This document shows, piece by piece, positions 1 to 10,443 of a DNA stretch of 64,000 bases. Position 1 is the first letter of the stretch. The number at the start of each line of letters is the position of its first letter. The notes beneath the pieces are model-generated. The model was not told where the DNA came from. It saw only the letters and a program-made list of their open reading frames with translations, and ran no database searches. The position numbers and the translations under genes are program-made. The DNA comes from Haladaptatus halobius (GTDB taxonomy: Archaea > Halobacteriota > Halobacteria > Halobacteriales > Haladaptataceae), in NCBI RefSeq assembly GCF_020618475.1, contig NZ_CP085335.1, forward strand, positions 2,542,001 through 2,606,000, read 5' to 3'.

Positions 1-7
1 GCGAACC

Positions 8-2011
8 GTGAGTGAGCGAACGAGTGCCCTCGACGCCCTCGTATTCGGAGTAGATATCCAGAGCGGGGACGTGCGAGGTGATTCTCCCTCCTATGCGCTC
101 GTCGTCTACGACGGCGAGCAGATAGACCGCGACGTTGTTTCTCACCGGAAACTCCGGCGACTCGTCGAACGCGACGAGCCCGCGCTCGTGGCGACGGACA
201 ACATGTACGAACTCGCCGCCGACAAAGACGCCCTCGTCCGCTTCCTGCAGAGCCTTCCGGACGGAACTCGGCTGGTGCAGGTGACCGGCGCGGAGCGACC
301 GGAACCCCTCTCGCGGGTCGCGTCCCGTCACGGCGTCCCCTACGGAAAGGAACCGATGCGCGAAGCGGAGGCGGCCGCCCGCCTCGCCGCGATGAACGTC
401 GGCTACGAGGTGTCGGCGTTCACCGACACCACCCACGTCAAGGTGTCTCGTGGGCGCTCGACCGGAAAGGGCGGGTGGAGCGAAGACCGCTACACCCGAC
501 GAATCCACGGGTCGGTGAAGGAGTGCGCCCGCGACGTGGAGTCCGAAATTCGAAGCGCGGGACTCGACTACGAGCGCGAGGTGACCGAGAAGTACGGCGG
601 CTACGCCAACGCCGTCTTCGAGGTCGAAGCTCGCCCTGGTGACATCCCCGTCTCGTCGCTGCGGTCGGGGGACGTACGCATCGAAATCGAGCGTCTCCGC
701 AGGGACGGCATTGAGTTCGACCCCCTCGCCAAGCGCCGCGATCATGTCATCGTTGGTATCGACCCGGGCACGACGACGGCGGTCGCGCTGACCGACTTGG
801 ACGGCACCCTCCTCGACGTGTGGAGCACGCGCACCGCCGACACCGCCGACGTGATCGAATGGATAATCGAACGGGGACGGCCGGTCGTCGTCGCGGCGGA
901 CGTGACGCCGATGCCAGAAACCGTCGAGAAGATTCGCCGGAGCTTCGACGCCGCCGCGTGGACGCCGGAGAAAGACCTCCCCGTGGACGAGAAACAGCAC
1001 CGGACGCGAAACGACGACTACGACGACGACCACCAGCGAGACGCGATGGCCGCCGCGCTGTTCGCGTTCGACGGCCACGAAGACCAGTTCCGGCGCATCG
1101 CCCAGAAGGTGCCCGCACAGATGAGTCGCGGCGAGGTGACCGCCCGCGTGGTCGCGGGCGACGAGAGCGTCGAAGCGGTGCTCGCCGACCTTTCGGACGA
1201 CCCCGAACCCGAGGAAGACGAGCAGGAACACACGGTTCGTGAACCCTCCGACGAGGAGAAACGTATCAAACGACTCGAATCGCAGGTCGAACGCCTGCAA
1301 TCGCACGTCGATGACCTGCGGGGGACGGTCGAGACGAAAGATGAGCGAATCGAGGAGTTGGAAGACGAACTCGTGGACGCCCGGCGAGAGGAGCGGCGGA
1401 AAGCCCGCGAACGCCGAGAGATATCGCGGCTCGAACGCGAGAACGACCGACTGGAGCGCGAACTCGACGAGCGTGACGACGAAATCGAGGAGCTGACGGG
1501 GAAGCTCACCCGCCTCAAGAAACTCTGGAAGCTCGACCACTCGAACTTCAGCGACGTGGCCGAGAAAAAGGCCGGACTGGTCGCCGTCAAACCCGTCGAT
1601 AAGTTCACGAACGACGCCATCGACGCCGCCCACGAGAGCTACGGTCTCGCCGAGGACGACGTGATATACCTCCGGGACGCGAGCGGGGCGGGACGTTCGA
1701 CCGCCGAGCGACTGGCCGACATCACCCCCCGAGTCGTGCTCAAGGCGGGCGGCATCTCCGACGTGGCCGACGAGGTGCTGTTCGAACACGAGATTCCGGT
1801 CGGTTCGGCGAGCGAGGTGGCGATTCAGGAGGTGGACGAACTCGCCGTGGCGCGCGAGTCGGAAGTCAAGGGGGTCATCGACGACTGGCGCAAGAGGGCC
1901 GAAGAGCGCCGGAGAGAGGAGAAGACCGAGCAACTCGACCAACTCATCAGTGAACACCGCGCCGAGCGCCGGGTGGACGGACGCGGTTCGTCGTCTCCGT
2001 TCGGTAACTGA
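8..2011 (+). CDS. DUF460 family protein (RNase H-like fold, coiled coil)
   Basis: A 667-residue protein of the archaeal DUF460 (COG2433) family, whose biochemical role is unknown. The middle (about residues 245-350) reads as a RuvC/YqgF-type RNase H-like domain: it opens with VIVGIDPGTTTAVAL and closes with the acidic motif DDDHQRDAMAAALFAF, as expected of a metal-dependent nuclease fold. Residues about 410-515 form a long charged coiled coil rich in E, R and L. A conserved C-terminal domain follows. Start at 8 is the first ATG-like start available, preceded only by seven bases, so an upstream start cannot be excluded. A nucleic-acid role is inferred from the fold only. Confidence 0.9.
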   Translation: MSERTSALDALVFGVDIQSGDVRGDSPSYALVVYDGEQIDRDVVSHRKLRRLVERDEPALVATDNMYELAADKDALVRFLQSLPDGTRLVQVTGAERPEPLSRVASRHGVPYGKEPMREAEAAARLAAMNVGYEVSAFTDTTHVKVSRGRSTGKGGWSEDRYTRRIHGSVKECARDVESEIRSAGLDYEREVTEKYGGYANAVFEVEARPGDIPVSSLRSGDVRIEIERLRRDGIEFDPLAKRRDHVIVGIDPGTTTAVALTDLDGTLLDVWSTRTADTADVIEWIIERGRPVVVAADVTPMPETVEKIRRSFDAAAWTPEKDLPVDEKQHRTRNDDYDDDHQRDAMAAALFAFDGHEDQFRRIAQKVPAQMSRGEVTARVVAGDESVEAVLADLSDDPEPEEDEQEHTVREPSDEEKRIKRLESQVERLQSHVDDLRGTVETKDERIEELEDELVDARREERRKARERREISRLERENDRLERELDERDDEIEELTGKLTRLKKLWKLDHSNFSDVAEKKAGLVAVKPVDKFTNDAIDAAHESYGLAEDDVIYLRDASGAGRSTAERLADITPRVVLKAGGISDVADEVLFEHEIPVGSASEVAIQEVDELAVARESEVKGVIDDWRKRAEERRREEKTEQLDQLISEHRAERRVDGRGSSSPFGN

Positions 2012-2107
2012 TATCGAACGTAGTTAGACCGGCAGGGAGACATAATCCGTTGAGGACAGATTTCAAACAGTACGACGATAGAGAGGGGCGTTCGTCGGTA
2101 TCGCATC

Positions 2108-2754
2108 TTACGAAATGTCGAGATTGTATTCGATTTCAACCTGAACGGAGACTTCGATCGGGCCACTCTCGACGCTTCCCGACTCGGACGTATCCATCAC
2201 CACTCCGTGCCCCGCCCGTAAATGTCGAGGTCGCGAGACGTGATCGGTTACTATCGATCGCACGCTACCGACAGCCATCTCTTCGGCGGTTGCTGCGGCG
2301 GCGGCCTTTTTTCATGCTGCGACAACTGCGTCGGCGACGGCTTTTCGCTGAAGTTCTCGTTGCGTCGCTGTTTGGAACGTGAACGCGACCTCGTTAATTT
2401 CGACGCTTGCCTCGTCAACGGCAGCCGAAAGAACGTCGCCCAGCCTATCGAGTTCGAAGAGAATGACGGTGATGGTTTCGGTTGCTTGGTACGGTTGTGT
2501 CGTAGAATCGGAGTCCGATTGCCTCGCGCGATCCGGTGGATGTCGCCGGATTCGGAACCGACTTGTTCGGATTCGTTCATCGGGATACCGACAACGTCGA
2601 GTTCTTGCCGGAGCGCCACCGCTTGGTCTGCCACTGTGCGGCGAGCGGTCGTAACGTCCGGGTCGATAGCACGAGCCGTAAACTGAAGGTCGACTTCGTC
2701 AGGTGGGGCACTCGTTCGACCGGTAGCAGTGGTCGTAATCGTCGGGTCGGCCAT
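2108..2754 (-). pseudogene. SIMPL-domain (DUF541) protein, disrupted
   Basis: The frame opens at ATG 2754 with MADPTITTTATGRTSAPPDE, the usual start of a SIMPL-domain protein (a periplasm/surface family of poorly known role). It continues to about 2530, where an extra CG in a CGCGCG run shifts the frame. The next frame gives the hallmark YQATETITV and INEVAFTFQ segments, then meets TGA at 2312-2314 where an Arg codon (CGA) is expected. Beyond it the typical C-terminus PIEVSVQVEIEYNL runs to TAA at 2108. Removing the two extra bases would give 215 codons, normal for the family. Two independent lesions make a real pseudogene more likely than one sequencing error. Confidence 0.8.
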
Positions 2755-2858
2755 GAGCGAAAATCTACGCCGGTTGAAATATTTGTTTCCGTGGTTCGGG
2801 AAGACCGACACGTGTTGCTCGTTTCATGGTGTGGCAACAAATTCTTCCGTCCGTCGAG

Positions 2859-3059
2859 TCAGTTCGTCCACTCAGTCGTGAGCGTTCGCATGACGCTCAG
2901 TCCCCAGAGGACGACGCCGAAGCCGACCGCCAGTATCGCCGCGTACAACAGGACGTACTCGTTCATCGTGGTGCCGATGTCTTGCCCGAGACGGATCGCG
3001 GGATAGAGCGCGAGTCCACCGACGACGACCAACCAGAGTCCGACCCTCGTTCCGTTCAT
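2859..3059 (-). CDS. Small two-helix membrane protein
   Basis: A 66-residue protein starting at ATG 3059 (MNGTRVGLWL). Two hydrophobic segments at about residues 5-22 and 34-54 are separated by a short polar loop, so it should span the membrane twice. An upstream extension of the frame is charged and looks non-coding. It is divergent from tyrS. I do not recognise the family; such small membrane proteins are common in haloarchaea and mostly uncharacterised. Confidence 0.6.
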   Translation of the reverse strand: MNGTRVGLWLVVVGGLALYPAIRLGQDIGTTMNEYVLLYAAILAVGFGVVLWGLSVMRTLTTEWTN

Positions 3060-3138
3060 ACCTCTCGTTTCGTCCCCGTCGACTTGTTCCTTGTCCAATG
3101 ACGTAACCCTAAAGCCGGTGAACCATCTTTTTCCGCGC

Positions 3139-4116
3139 ATGGACACCTACGAGCTAATCTCCCGGAACGCCGAGGAGTTGGTGACCGAGGAGGAGGTACG
3201 CGAACTCGCCGACGACCCCGACGGAAAGCGTGCCTACGTCGGTTACGAACCCTCCGGCGTGCTCCACATTGGGCACATGCTCGGTGCGAACAAACTCATA
3301 GATCTACAGGAAGCGGGCTTCGAAATCGTCATCTTGCTCGCAGACGTTCACGCCTACCTGAACGACAAGGGGACGTTCGAGGAGATTCGAGAGACGGCCG
3401 AGCGAATGAAAGCGCAGTTCATCGCCTACGGACTGGACGAGGAGAACACGGAGTTCCGCCTCGGCTCCGAGTTCCAGATGGACGACGACTACGTGCTCGA
3501 TTTGCACTCGCTGGAACTGGAGGCGACGCTCAACCGCGCCAAGCGCGCGATGGCCGAGATTCAAAGCGGCGAATCAACGAAGGTATCGCAGGCCGTCTAC
3601 CCCTTGATGCAGGCGCTCGACATCGTCTACCTCGACCTCGATCTCGCTATTGGCGGGATGGAACAGCGGAAAGTCCACATGCTGGCCCGCGACACGCTCC
3701 CGAGTATCGGCTACGACGCGCCGACCTGCATCCACACGCCACTCATCGCGGAACTGTCGTCGGGCGAAGGCAAGATGTCCTCCAGCGAAGGCGTCACCAT
3801 CTCGATGGAGGATTCGACCGAGGACATCGAGGAGAAGGTCAACTCGGCGTTCTGCCCGCCGACCCGCGACCCCGAGGGCGACCTCGAAAATCCCGTCCTG
3901 CAGATATTCGAGTACCACGTCTTCCCGCGCTTCGAACGCGTCGTGGTCGAGCGTCCAGAGAAGTACGGCGGGGATCTGGAGTACGACGACTACGAATCGC
4001 TCGCCGACGACCTGGAAAACGGCGAACTGCATCCGGCGGACGCCAAGGGCGCGCTGGCGACGTACTTGGACGAACTCATCGCGCCGGGGCGTGAGAAGAT
4101 TCGGCAGATGGAGTAG
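3139..4116 (+). CDS. tyrS: Tyrosine--tRNA ligase
   Basis: Archaeal/eukaryotic-type class I TyrRS of 325 residues, the usual length. It charges tRNA-Tyr with tyrosine in the cytoplasm. The HIGH signature appears as GVLHIGHMLG and the KMSKS signature as GKMSSSEG; the tyrosine pocket region GGMEQRKVHMLARD lies between. ATG 3139 (MDTYELISRN) is chosen over an upstream start at 3091, because a TATA-like CCTAAAG near 3108-3114 would place transcription start at the ATG. The gene stands alone. Confidence 0.96.
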   Translation: MDTYELISRNAEELVTEEEVRELADDPDGKRAYVGYEPSGVLHIGHMLGANKLIDLQEAGFEIVILLADVHAYLNDKGTFEEIRETAERMKAQFIAYGLDEENTEFRLGSEFQMDDDYVLDLHSLELEATLNRAKRAMAEIQSGESTKVSQAVYPLMQALDIVYLDLDLAIGGMEQRKVHMLARDTLPSIGYDAPTCIHTPLIAELSSGEGKMSSSEGVTISMEDSTEDIEEKVNSAFCPPTRDPEGDLENPVLQIFEYHVFPRFERVVVERPEKYGGDLEYDDYESLADDLENGELHPADAKGALATYLDELIAPGREKIRQME

Positions 4117-4153
4117 GGAGTCGGCGAAAAGAGCGCCCTGACGATTTTTCTCG

Positions 4154-4357
4154 TTACTCGTACCCGCCGCCCATCATCCCGGCCATCCCGAAACTCTCCA
4201 ACAGCCCCGACACTAGCCCCCACGCGGTCAGGACGAAACCGACGACGACGAGACCCATCCCCGCCGCGATGATGACGTTCTGTATGGCGATAACGCCGAT
4301 TCCGGCGAGGAGTGCGAGCAGGCCGACGATACCTTTCACGCCGAGCTTTCCGAGCAT
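4154..4357 (-). CDS. Small glycine-rich membrane protein (DUF7470-like)
   Basis: A 67-residue protein with two hydrophobic helices (about residues 8-26 and 30-50) and a Gly/Met-rich tail ending MAGMMGGGYE. It matches my memory of a haloarchaeal small membrane protein family (DUF7470), function unknown. It lies tail to tail with tyrS, 37 bases away. Confidence 0.7.
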   Translation of the reverse strand: MLGKLGVKGIVGLLALLAGIGVIAIQNVIIAAGMGLVVVGFVLTAWGLVSGLLESFGMAGMMGGGYE

Positions 4358-4408
4358 GGCGCGAACTGCGTCCGGAGTCGCCTTAAAACCGGCAGATACC
4401 GGGCGCGA

Positions 4409-4888
4409 TCATAGCTCCGTCTCCATCACGTAGCCCCATCGCTTCACGCCGTTTTCCTAGTAGAACTGCCGGGCGGATTCGTTCTCGAGCCGGGCCGCCA
4501 GCGCGACGTACTCGCACTCCCGTTCGTGCGCCCACCCCGCGATTTCCGAGAGGAGGGTCGTGCCGTACCCTTCGCCTCTGTGCGCCTCGGCGACGACGAA
4601 ATCGTGAATCCACGCGTGCCGGGCGTGGTGGAGCCCTCGTTGGATGGAGACGCCGGCGACGCCGACCAACTCGTCGTCCGCGTACAGTCCGAAGAGTCGA
4701 TATCCGTCTTCGTCGTGCCACGACCGAACGGCCGATTCGTCCACGTTCGTCCACAGTTGCCGAAGGATGGGAACGGCGTTCGTCCAGTCGTCGGTCGTCG
4801 TCAACTCTTCCACGCCGGTGGTCGTCATGTGCGATGCGACGTTGCCTTCCCCCGTGATGCTTCGGATATCCGTCTGTGAAAGTGTCAC
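4409..4888 (-). pseudogene. GNAT family N-acetyltransferase with in-frame amber codon
   Basis: GNAT acetyltransferase transferring acetyl from acetyl-CoA to an unknown amine. The acetyl-CoA loop RGEGYGTTLLSEIA is intact, followed by ALAARLENESARQFY. A TAG at 4457-4459 then interrupts the frame, but the same frame continues ENGVKRWGYVMETEL to TGA 4409-4411, the normal C-terminal strand of the family. Only 15 residues are cut off, so a partly folded product is possible. GTG 4888 is the likely start; a TTTAAAA box at about 4901 sits between it and the divergent aIF1A gene. ATG 4828 is an alternative start. Confidence 0.75.
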
Positions 4889-4931
4889 GCGGGACGGCGG
4901 ATTTAAAACCATCCCGCTCAAACAGTGAGCT

Positions 4932-5216
4932 ATGAGTGACAACAGCGGACGGAAGAACCTCCGTATGCCGGACGACGACGAGGTTTTCGCTACCGTCACG
5001 AACATGCTCGGGGCGAACCGAGTGAAGGTGCGCTGTGCCGACGGGAAGGAGCGAACCGCCCGAATTCCGGGGAAGATGCAAAAGCGCATCTGGATTCGAG
5101 AGGACGATATCGTGCTCGTGGAGCCGTGGGACTGGCAAGACGAGAAGGCCGACATCAAGTGGCGCTACGACAAGCAACAGGCCGACCAGCTTCGACGGGA
5201 AGGACATATCAGCTAA
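4932..5216 (+). CDS. eif1A: Translation initiation factor aIF-1A (copy 1)
   Basis: A 94-residue OB-fold factor that stabilises the 30S initiation complex and start-codon scanning/selection. The family core is clear: [44 protein letters not shown], and the terminal [13 protein letters not shown]-like TTTAAAA about 25-30 bases upstream suits a leaderless transcript. A second, diverged copy lies at 40156-40440. In haloarchaea aIF1A, RIO1 kinase and a Krr1-like KH gene are commonly close together, and all three are here within 3.6 kb. Confidence 0.95.
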   Translation: MSDNSGRKNLRMPDDDEVFATVTNMLGANRVKVRCADGKERTARIPGKMQKRIWIREDDIVLVEPWDWQDEKADIKWRYDKQQADQLRREGHIS

Positions 5217-5417
5217 CGGCTTTTACGACGGTGGGTGTGGCAACGTGCACGCCGAGTCGGCGCGAGCATCGCCACCGCACCGCGAAATTTCTACCGATAG
5301 GCAGTCGCTCACTGCCAATCTCGATAGCGTGAAATCAGTGGCGAGCGGAAGACGAATCGCTATCGAGTCGATTCGAGAGCCGACGACGAACCGGCTGAGG
5401 AGAAAATTGATAACGAA

Positions 5418-5985
5418 TTGAAACCGAATCCGAGTGTGACATCGTCGAACCCCGATTCGTGGTCGAAGTACGATAAACTCGCGGGGCTGCTCGCGGTTGG
5501 GCTGTTCGCAGGCTACTTCGTCCAGCCGATAGAGTCTATCGTCGTCGCGGTCGTCTCTCCGCCTTCTCTCGCCGCTCGCGGTCTGACTCCCCTTCTCGCT
5601 GTTCATCTTCTTCCTCGCGGGGTCGACGGGACTTTTCAGCGCAGTTCTACGGACGAAGTTCCGAGATACGGAACAACTGGAGCGACTGCAACGGAAGACG
5701 AAGGCGCTTCAGGAGCGACTCCAGACCGCCCGTAACGAGAGCAACGACGAGGAGATGGAGCGACTCCGATCCGAACAGCGAGGGCTGATGAAACACCAAG
5801 CCGAGATGGTGAAAGGGAGCTTCCGGCCGATGGTCTGGAGCCTCTTGGTGACGGCTCCGGTGTTCATCTGGCTCAGATGGGTATTCACGTCGCCCGCCAC
5901 CGCAATCGTTCCGGTGGCGTTCTTCCTCCCGGTCGTGGGTCACGTCGCGTGGACTGCGACCGTCGTCGGCCCACTGAAAGTATGA
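5418..5985 (+). pseudogene. DUF106 family membrane protein, disrupted
   Basis: DUF106 proteins are membrane proteins of the Oxa1/YidC-like insertase group in archaea. The first frame (TTG 5418 or GTG 5436) gives a transmembrane start, KLAGLLAVGLFAGYFVQPIE. An extra C at about 5562 shifts the frame, and the new frame hits TGA at 5584-5586 before resuming LPFSLFIFFLAGSTGLFS, a coiled coil (ERLQRKTKALQERLQTARNE) and the family-typical MVKGSFRPMVWSLLVTAPVF, then two helices to the stop at 5985. Both a frameshift and a stop are present, so the gene is probably dead. Confidence 0.8.
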
Positions 5986-6073
5986 TTGGTCTGGTACATC
6001 GGCGCGTCCGCCTCGTCGGGATACGTGGGTCGAAAAATCGTCCGGCGAGTAGCGTAGAACCGTTCGCGCTCGA

Positions 6074-6937
6074 CTACGTCTCGGGGTCGGCGTTCTCTCG
6101 AATCCAGTCTTCGAGTTCGTCGCCCCGGATTTCGATCCCCTGTCGCTGGAAGAACGAAGCGACGTTCGCGCAGTCGCGGGTCAGAAACTCGCCGCTGTTG
6201 GGGTGGTGAATCGTCACCGCCTGACCGACGTCGATGATGCAGAGTTCGCCGTCGCTGACGAGGATGTTGTACTCGGAGAGATCGCCGTGGACGAGGCCCG
6301 CGTCGAACAGTCGGCGCATGTACTCCCGGACGACCCCGTAGGCCGTCTCCGGATTTTCGAGTCGCGCGTCCGCGAGCGTGGGCGCGCGACGACCGTCGTT
6401 GCCCATGAACTCCATTACCAGCACGTTTCGTTGAACCGCGATGGGGTCGGGCACTCGAACCCCGGCTTTCCGGGCGCGGTTCAGGTTGGCGAACTCCTTT
6501 CGCACCCACGCAAGGACGATTCGCTTTTTGTCCCCGCCGAGTTCCTCGAACCGCGGGTCGCCGATGAGATACTCCCGCATATCGCGGAAGTTGCTAGCGT
6601 TGATTCGGTATATCTTCACCGCGACCTCCTCGTACTCGTCGTCGCCCAGCGCGTTGTAGACGGTCGCCTCCTTGCCGGACGATATCGGCCCGCCGAACGC
6701 GCGGACGTGCCCGTCCTGAACGAGTTTGTAGAGCGCGGCGAGGGTCGCGTCGTCGAAGACGGACTGCTCGACTTTGAACTGGTCGGAGTCTTTGACCCGC
6801 TCGCGGAACTGGCTGAATTCGCGGTCGCGGCGACGCGCGATGCGGTCGGCTTCGGTGTCGGAAACGTCGATCTCCTCCCACTCGTCGCCGGGGGCAGCCG
6901 CGTTCTCGGGGTCAAGCAGTCCGTACTCCTCGTTCAT
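6074..6937 (-). CDS. rio1: RIO1-type serine/threonine protein kinase/ATPase
   Basis: A 287-residue RIO1 kinase, an atypical kinase acting in late small-ribosomal-subunit maturation. The nucleotide loop is GGPISSGKEATVYNA, the catalytic loop LVHGDLSEYNIL, and the metal-binding loop IIDVGQAV. The N-terminal helical region typical of RIO1 precedes the kinase core. A TATA-like CTTTTACCC at about 6959-6968 lies 27 bases upstream of ATG 6937, suggesting a leaderless mRNA. It is separated from its usual partner, the KH protein gene at 8012, by a nitroreductase gene. Confidence 0.95.
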   Translation of the reverse strand: MNEEYGLLDPENAAAPGDEWEEIDVSDTEADRIARRRDREFSQFRERVKDSDQFKVEQSVFDDATLAALYKLVQDGHVRAFGGPISSGKEATVYNALGDDEYEEVAVKIYRINASNFRDMREYLIGDPRFEELGGDKKRIVLAWVRKEFANLNRARKAGVRVPDPIAVQRNVLVMEFMGNDGRRAPTLADARLENPETAYGVVREYMRRLFDAGLVHGDLSEYNILVSDGELCIIDVGQAVTIHHPNSGEFLTRDCANVASFFQRQGIEIRGDELEDWIRENADPET

Positions 6938-6978
6938 CTAGTTCCGTCTATGTGGAGGAAGGGTAAAAGCGTGGCCCG

Positions 6979-7644
6979 TCAGTACGTCTCTCGATGCAGG
7001 ATTTCCTCGACGGGACGCCGGGGGAGCCGCTCCGACTCTTCGCCGCCGCTCGGTCCGACGGCGATGAGCATCACCGGAATCTCGTCGTCCGGCAAATCGA
7101 GGAACTCGGCGATGCGCTCCTGGTCGAACCCGATCATCGGCGTGGCGGCCAACCCCCGCGCGTGCGCGGAGAGCAAAAGGTTCTCCGCCGCAAGCGAGGC
7201 GTTCCGGATCGCGTAGTCACGACCGGTTCGGTCGTCCTCGTACATCTCGACCGATTGCGCTTTCGTCTGCTGGGCGGCCTCCTCGTCCATCCGACCCGCT
7301 TCGGCCCACTCGTCGAAGACCCGATCCGCCGTCTTCGCGTCGGTGTGCCCTACGACGAGTATCGCGGTTCCCGCCTCGCGGATGTGCTCCTGTCCGTAGG
7401 CGATGTCGACGACTTCGCCCAGTCGGTCGTCGTCCTGCACGGCCACGAACTCCCACGGCTGGAGGTTGTACGAGGACGGCGCGAGCGCCGCGTCACGAAT
7501 CAGCTCCTCTAGCGTCTCGTCGGAAAGCTCCGCGTCGGAGTCGAAGTTGTGCCCCGACCGCCGGGTGCGAAGTGCCTCGATGGTTTCGGGAAACTCGGCG
7601 TCGTGTGTTACGTCGTGCTCTTCGAAGGCGAGTTCGTTGGACAT
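6979..7644 (-). CDS. Nitroreductase family FMN oxidoreductase
   Basis: A 221-residue FMN-dependent nitroreductase-fold protein. Motifs include an N-terminal RRSGHNFD (FMN phosphate region), LAPSSYNLQPWEFVAV, and a C-terminal GPSGGEESERLPRRPVEEI. Substrate cannot be predicted. ATG 7644 (MSNELAFEEH) is preferred over a TTG six bases further up. It sits 41 bases upstream of RIO1 on the same strand and may be co-transcribed, although RIO1 appears to have its own promoter. Confidence 0.9.
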   Translation of the reverse strand: MSNELAFEEHDVTHDAEFPETIEALRTRRSGHNFDSDAELSDETLEELIRDAALAPSSYNLQPWEFVAVQDDDRLGEVVDIAYGQEHIREAGTAILVVGHTDAKTADRVFDEWAEAGRMDEEAAQQTKAQSVEMYEDDRTGRDYAIRNASLAAENLLLSAHARGLAATPMIGFDQERIAEFLDLPDDEIPVMLIAVGPSGGEESERLPRRPVEEILHRETY

Positions 7645-8011
7645 ATCCAACGGTAAGGACTCCGCAGTTAACCGAAGCCGGGAAACGGCGGCACTTTCCG
7701 ATTGAAGTGTGCTAGCGCCCCGAACGCGATAGCGAACCGATTCGAGCTGCTCGAAAGTGACCGCGAGCAGTGAGCGAGAATCGAGGAGGCAGAAGGCGAG
7801 TAGTCCAACCTCGGGAATCAGTAAGCAGCCAACCGCCGGAGCATTAGCAGTTCGCCGGAAAACCGGAGGTTTTCGTCACCGAGTAAATCATCGATTTACG
7901 GAGTCTGCGAACGCTTTGCACTCGCCCGATCACGGAAGAACGACGCTCCTTCGAACGACAGCAAAAGGTTGTGGGGAAGGGCTTAAACCGCCGCAGGTGG
8001 TACGCTTCTTT
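7645..8011. promoter_or_regulatory. Intergenic region with KH-gene promoter and a 17-bp palindrome
   Basis: No gene is visible in this 367-base stretch between divergent genes. GTAAATCATCGATTTAC at 7883-7899 is a palindrome with 7-base arms and could be an operator. A TATA-like GCTTAAAC at about 7980-7987 lies about 28 bases before ATG 8012 and is the likely promoter of the KH protein gene. Confidence 0.5.
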
Positions 8012-8560
8012 ATGAAACACGTGACGATTCCGCAGGACAGGATTGGCGTTCTCATCGGCGAAGGCGGTGATACGATGCGAGAAATCGAGAGTCGTGCGGA
8101 GGTGCGCCTCGACATCGACTCCGACAACGGGTCGGTTCGAGTCGAGCAGACGGGAGACCCGGTTCGAGGGCTGAAAGCGCCGGAGATCGTCAAAGCGATC
8201 GGCCGCGGATTCGCCCCGGAAGACGCGCTCGCCCTGCTCGCCGACGACCTGATGCTGTTCGACATCGTGGATATCGACGCCGCCGCCCGCAACAAGAACG
8301 ACCTCCAGCGCCAGAAAGGCCGACTCATCGGCGAGAACGGTCGAACGCGCCAACTAATGGAGGAACTCACGGGCGCGGACGTGGTCATCTACGGAACGAC
8401 GCTCGGCATCATCGGCCAACCGCAGCAGGTGGAGGCCGTCCGAAGCGCTGCCGAGATGCTACTCGACGGAGCACCCCATGGCGCGGTGTACTCGTTCCTC
8501 GAACGCAAGCGCAACGAGATGAAACAACAGGGGATGGAGTATCACCAGTTCACCGGCTGA
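8012..8560 (+). CDS. KH domain RNA-processing protein (Krr1/Pno1-like)
   Basis: A 182-residue protein with two KH domains, homologous to eukaryotic Dim2/Pno1 and Krr1, which work in small-subunit rRNA processing; archaeal Dim2 also binds initiation factor aIF2. The two GxxG loops are visible as GVLIGEGGDTM and GRLIGENGRTR. ATG 8012 (MKHVTIPQDR) is chosen because the family starts there and a TATA-like box lies 28 bases upstream. Functionally paired with RIO1. Confidence 0.93.
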   Translation: MKHVTIPQDRIGVLIGEGGDTMREIESRAEVRLDIDSDNGSVRVEQTGDPVRGLKAPEIVKAIGRGFAPEDALALLADDLMLFDIVDIDAAARNKNDLQRQKGRLIGENGRTRQLMEELTGADVVIYGTTLGIIGQPQQVEAVRSAAEMLLDGAPHGAVYSFLERKRNEMKQQGMEYHQFTG

Positions 8561-8584
8561 TTTTCGCCAACGGTTCGGTTCCAC

Positions 8585-8671
8585 TTATAAATATTCTTCG
8601 TCATCGCGTACTGCTCGGTTACGTCCGGCGTTTGCGGTGGGTTCTCACACGTCTAAGAAAAGGTTTATATA
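8585..8671 (+). promoter_or_regulatory. Two TATA boxes upstream of the thermosome gene
   Basis: TTTATATA at 8664-8671 is centred about 31 bases before ATG 8699, with a purine-rich BRE-like AAGAAAAGG just upstream, giving a very short leader. A second good box, TTATAAATAT at 8585-8594, lies about 80 bases higher and might drive a second start site. Chaperonin promoters of haloarchaea are heat-induced, so one box may serve the heat response. Confidence 0.6.
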
Positions 8672-8698
8672 GAATCGCATTCAACCCATCTATTGACT

Positions 8699-10375
<1,677 letters not shown>

Positions 10376-10443
10376 GACCGGCCACGAATCCTCTCACGTC
10401 GCAGACGAATCGCTTTCGACGGTGTTCCCGTTTCGAACGCGAC

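Noticed and set aside
8012..8560. A longer KH protein starting at 7757
   Set aside because: The extra 85 codons lack the acidic, family-like composition, and a TATA-like box fits ATG 8012.
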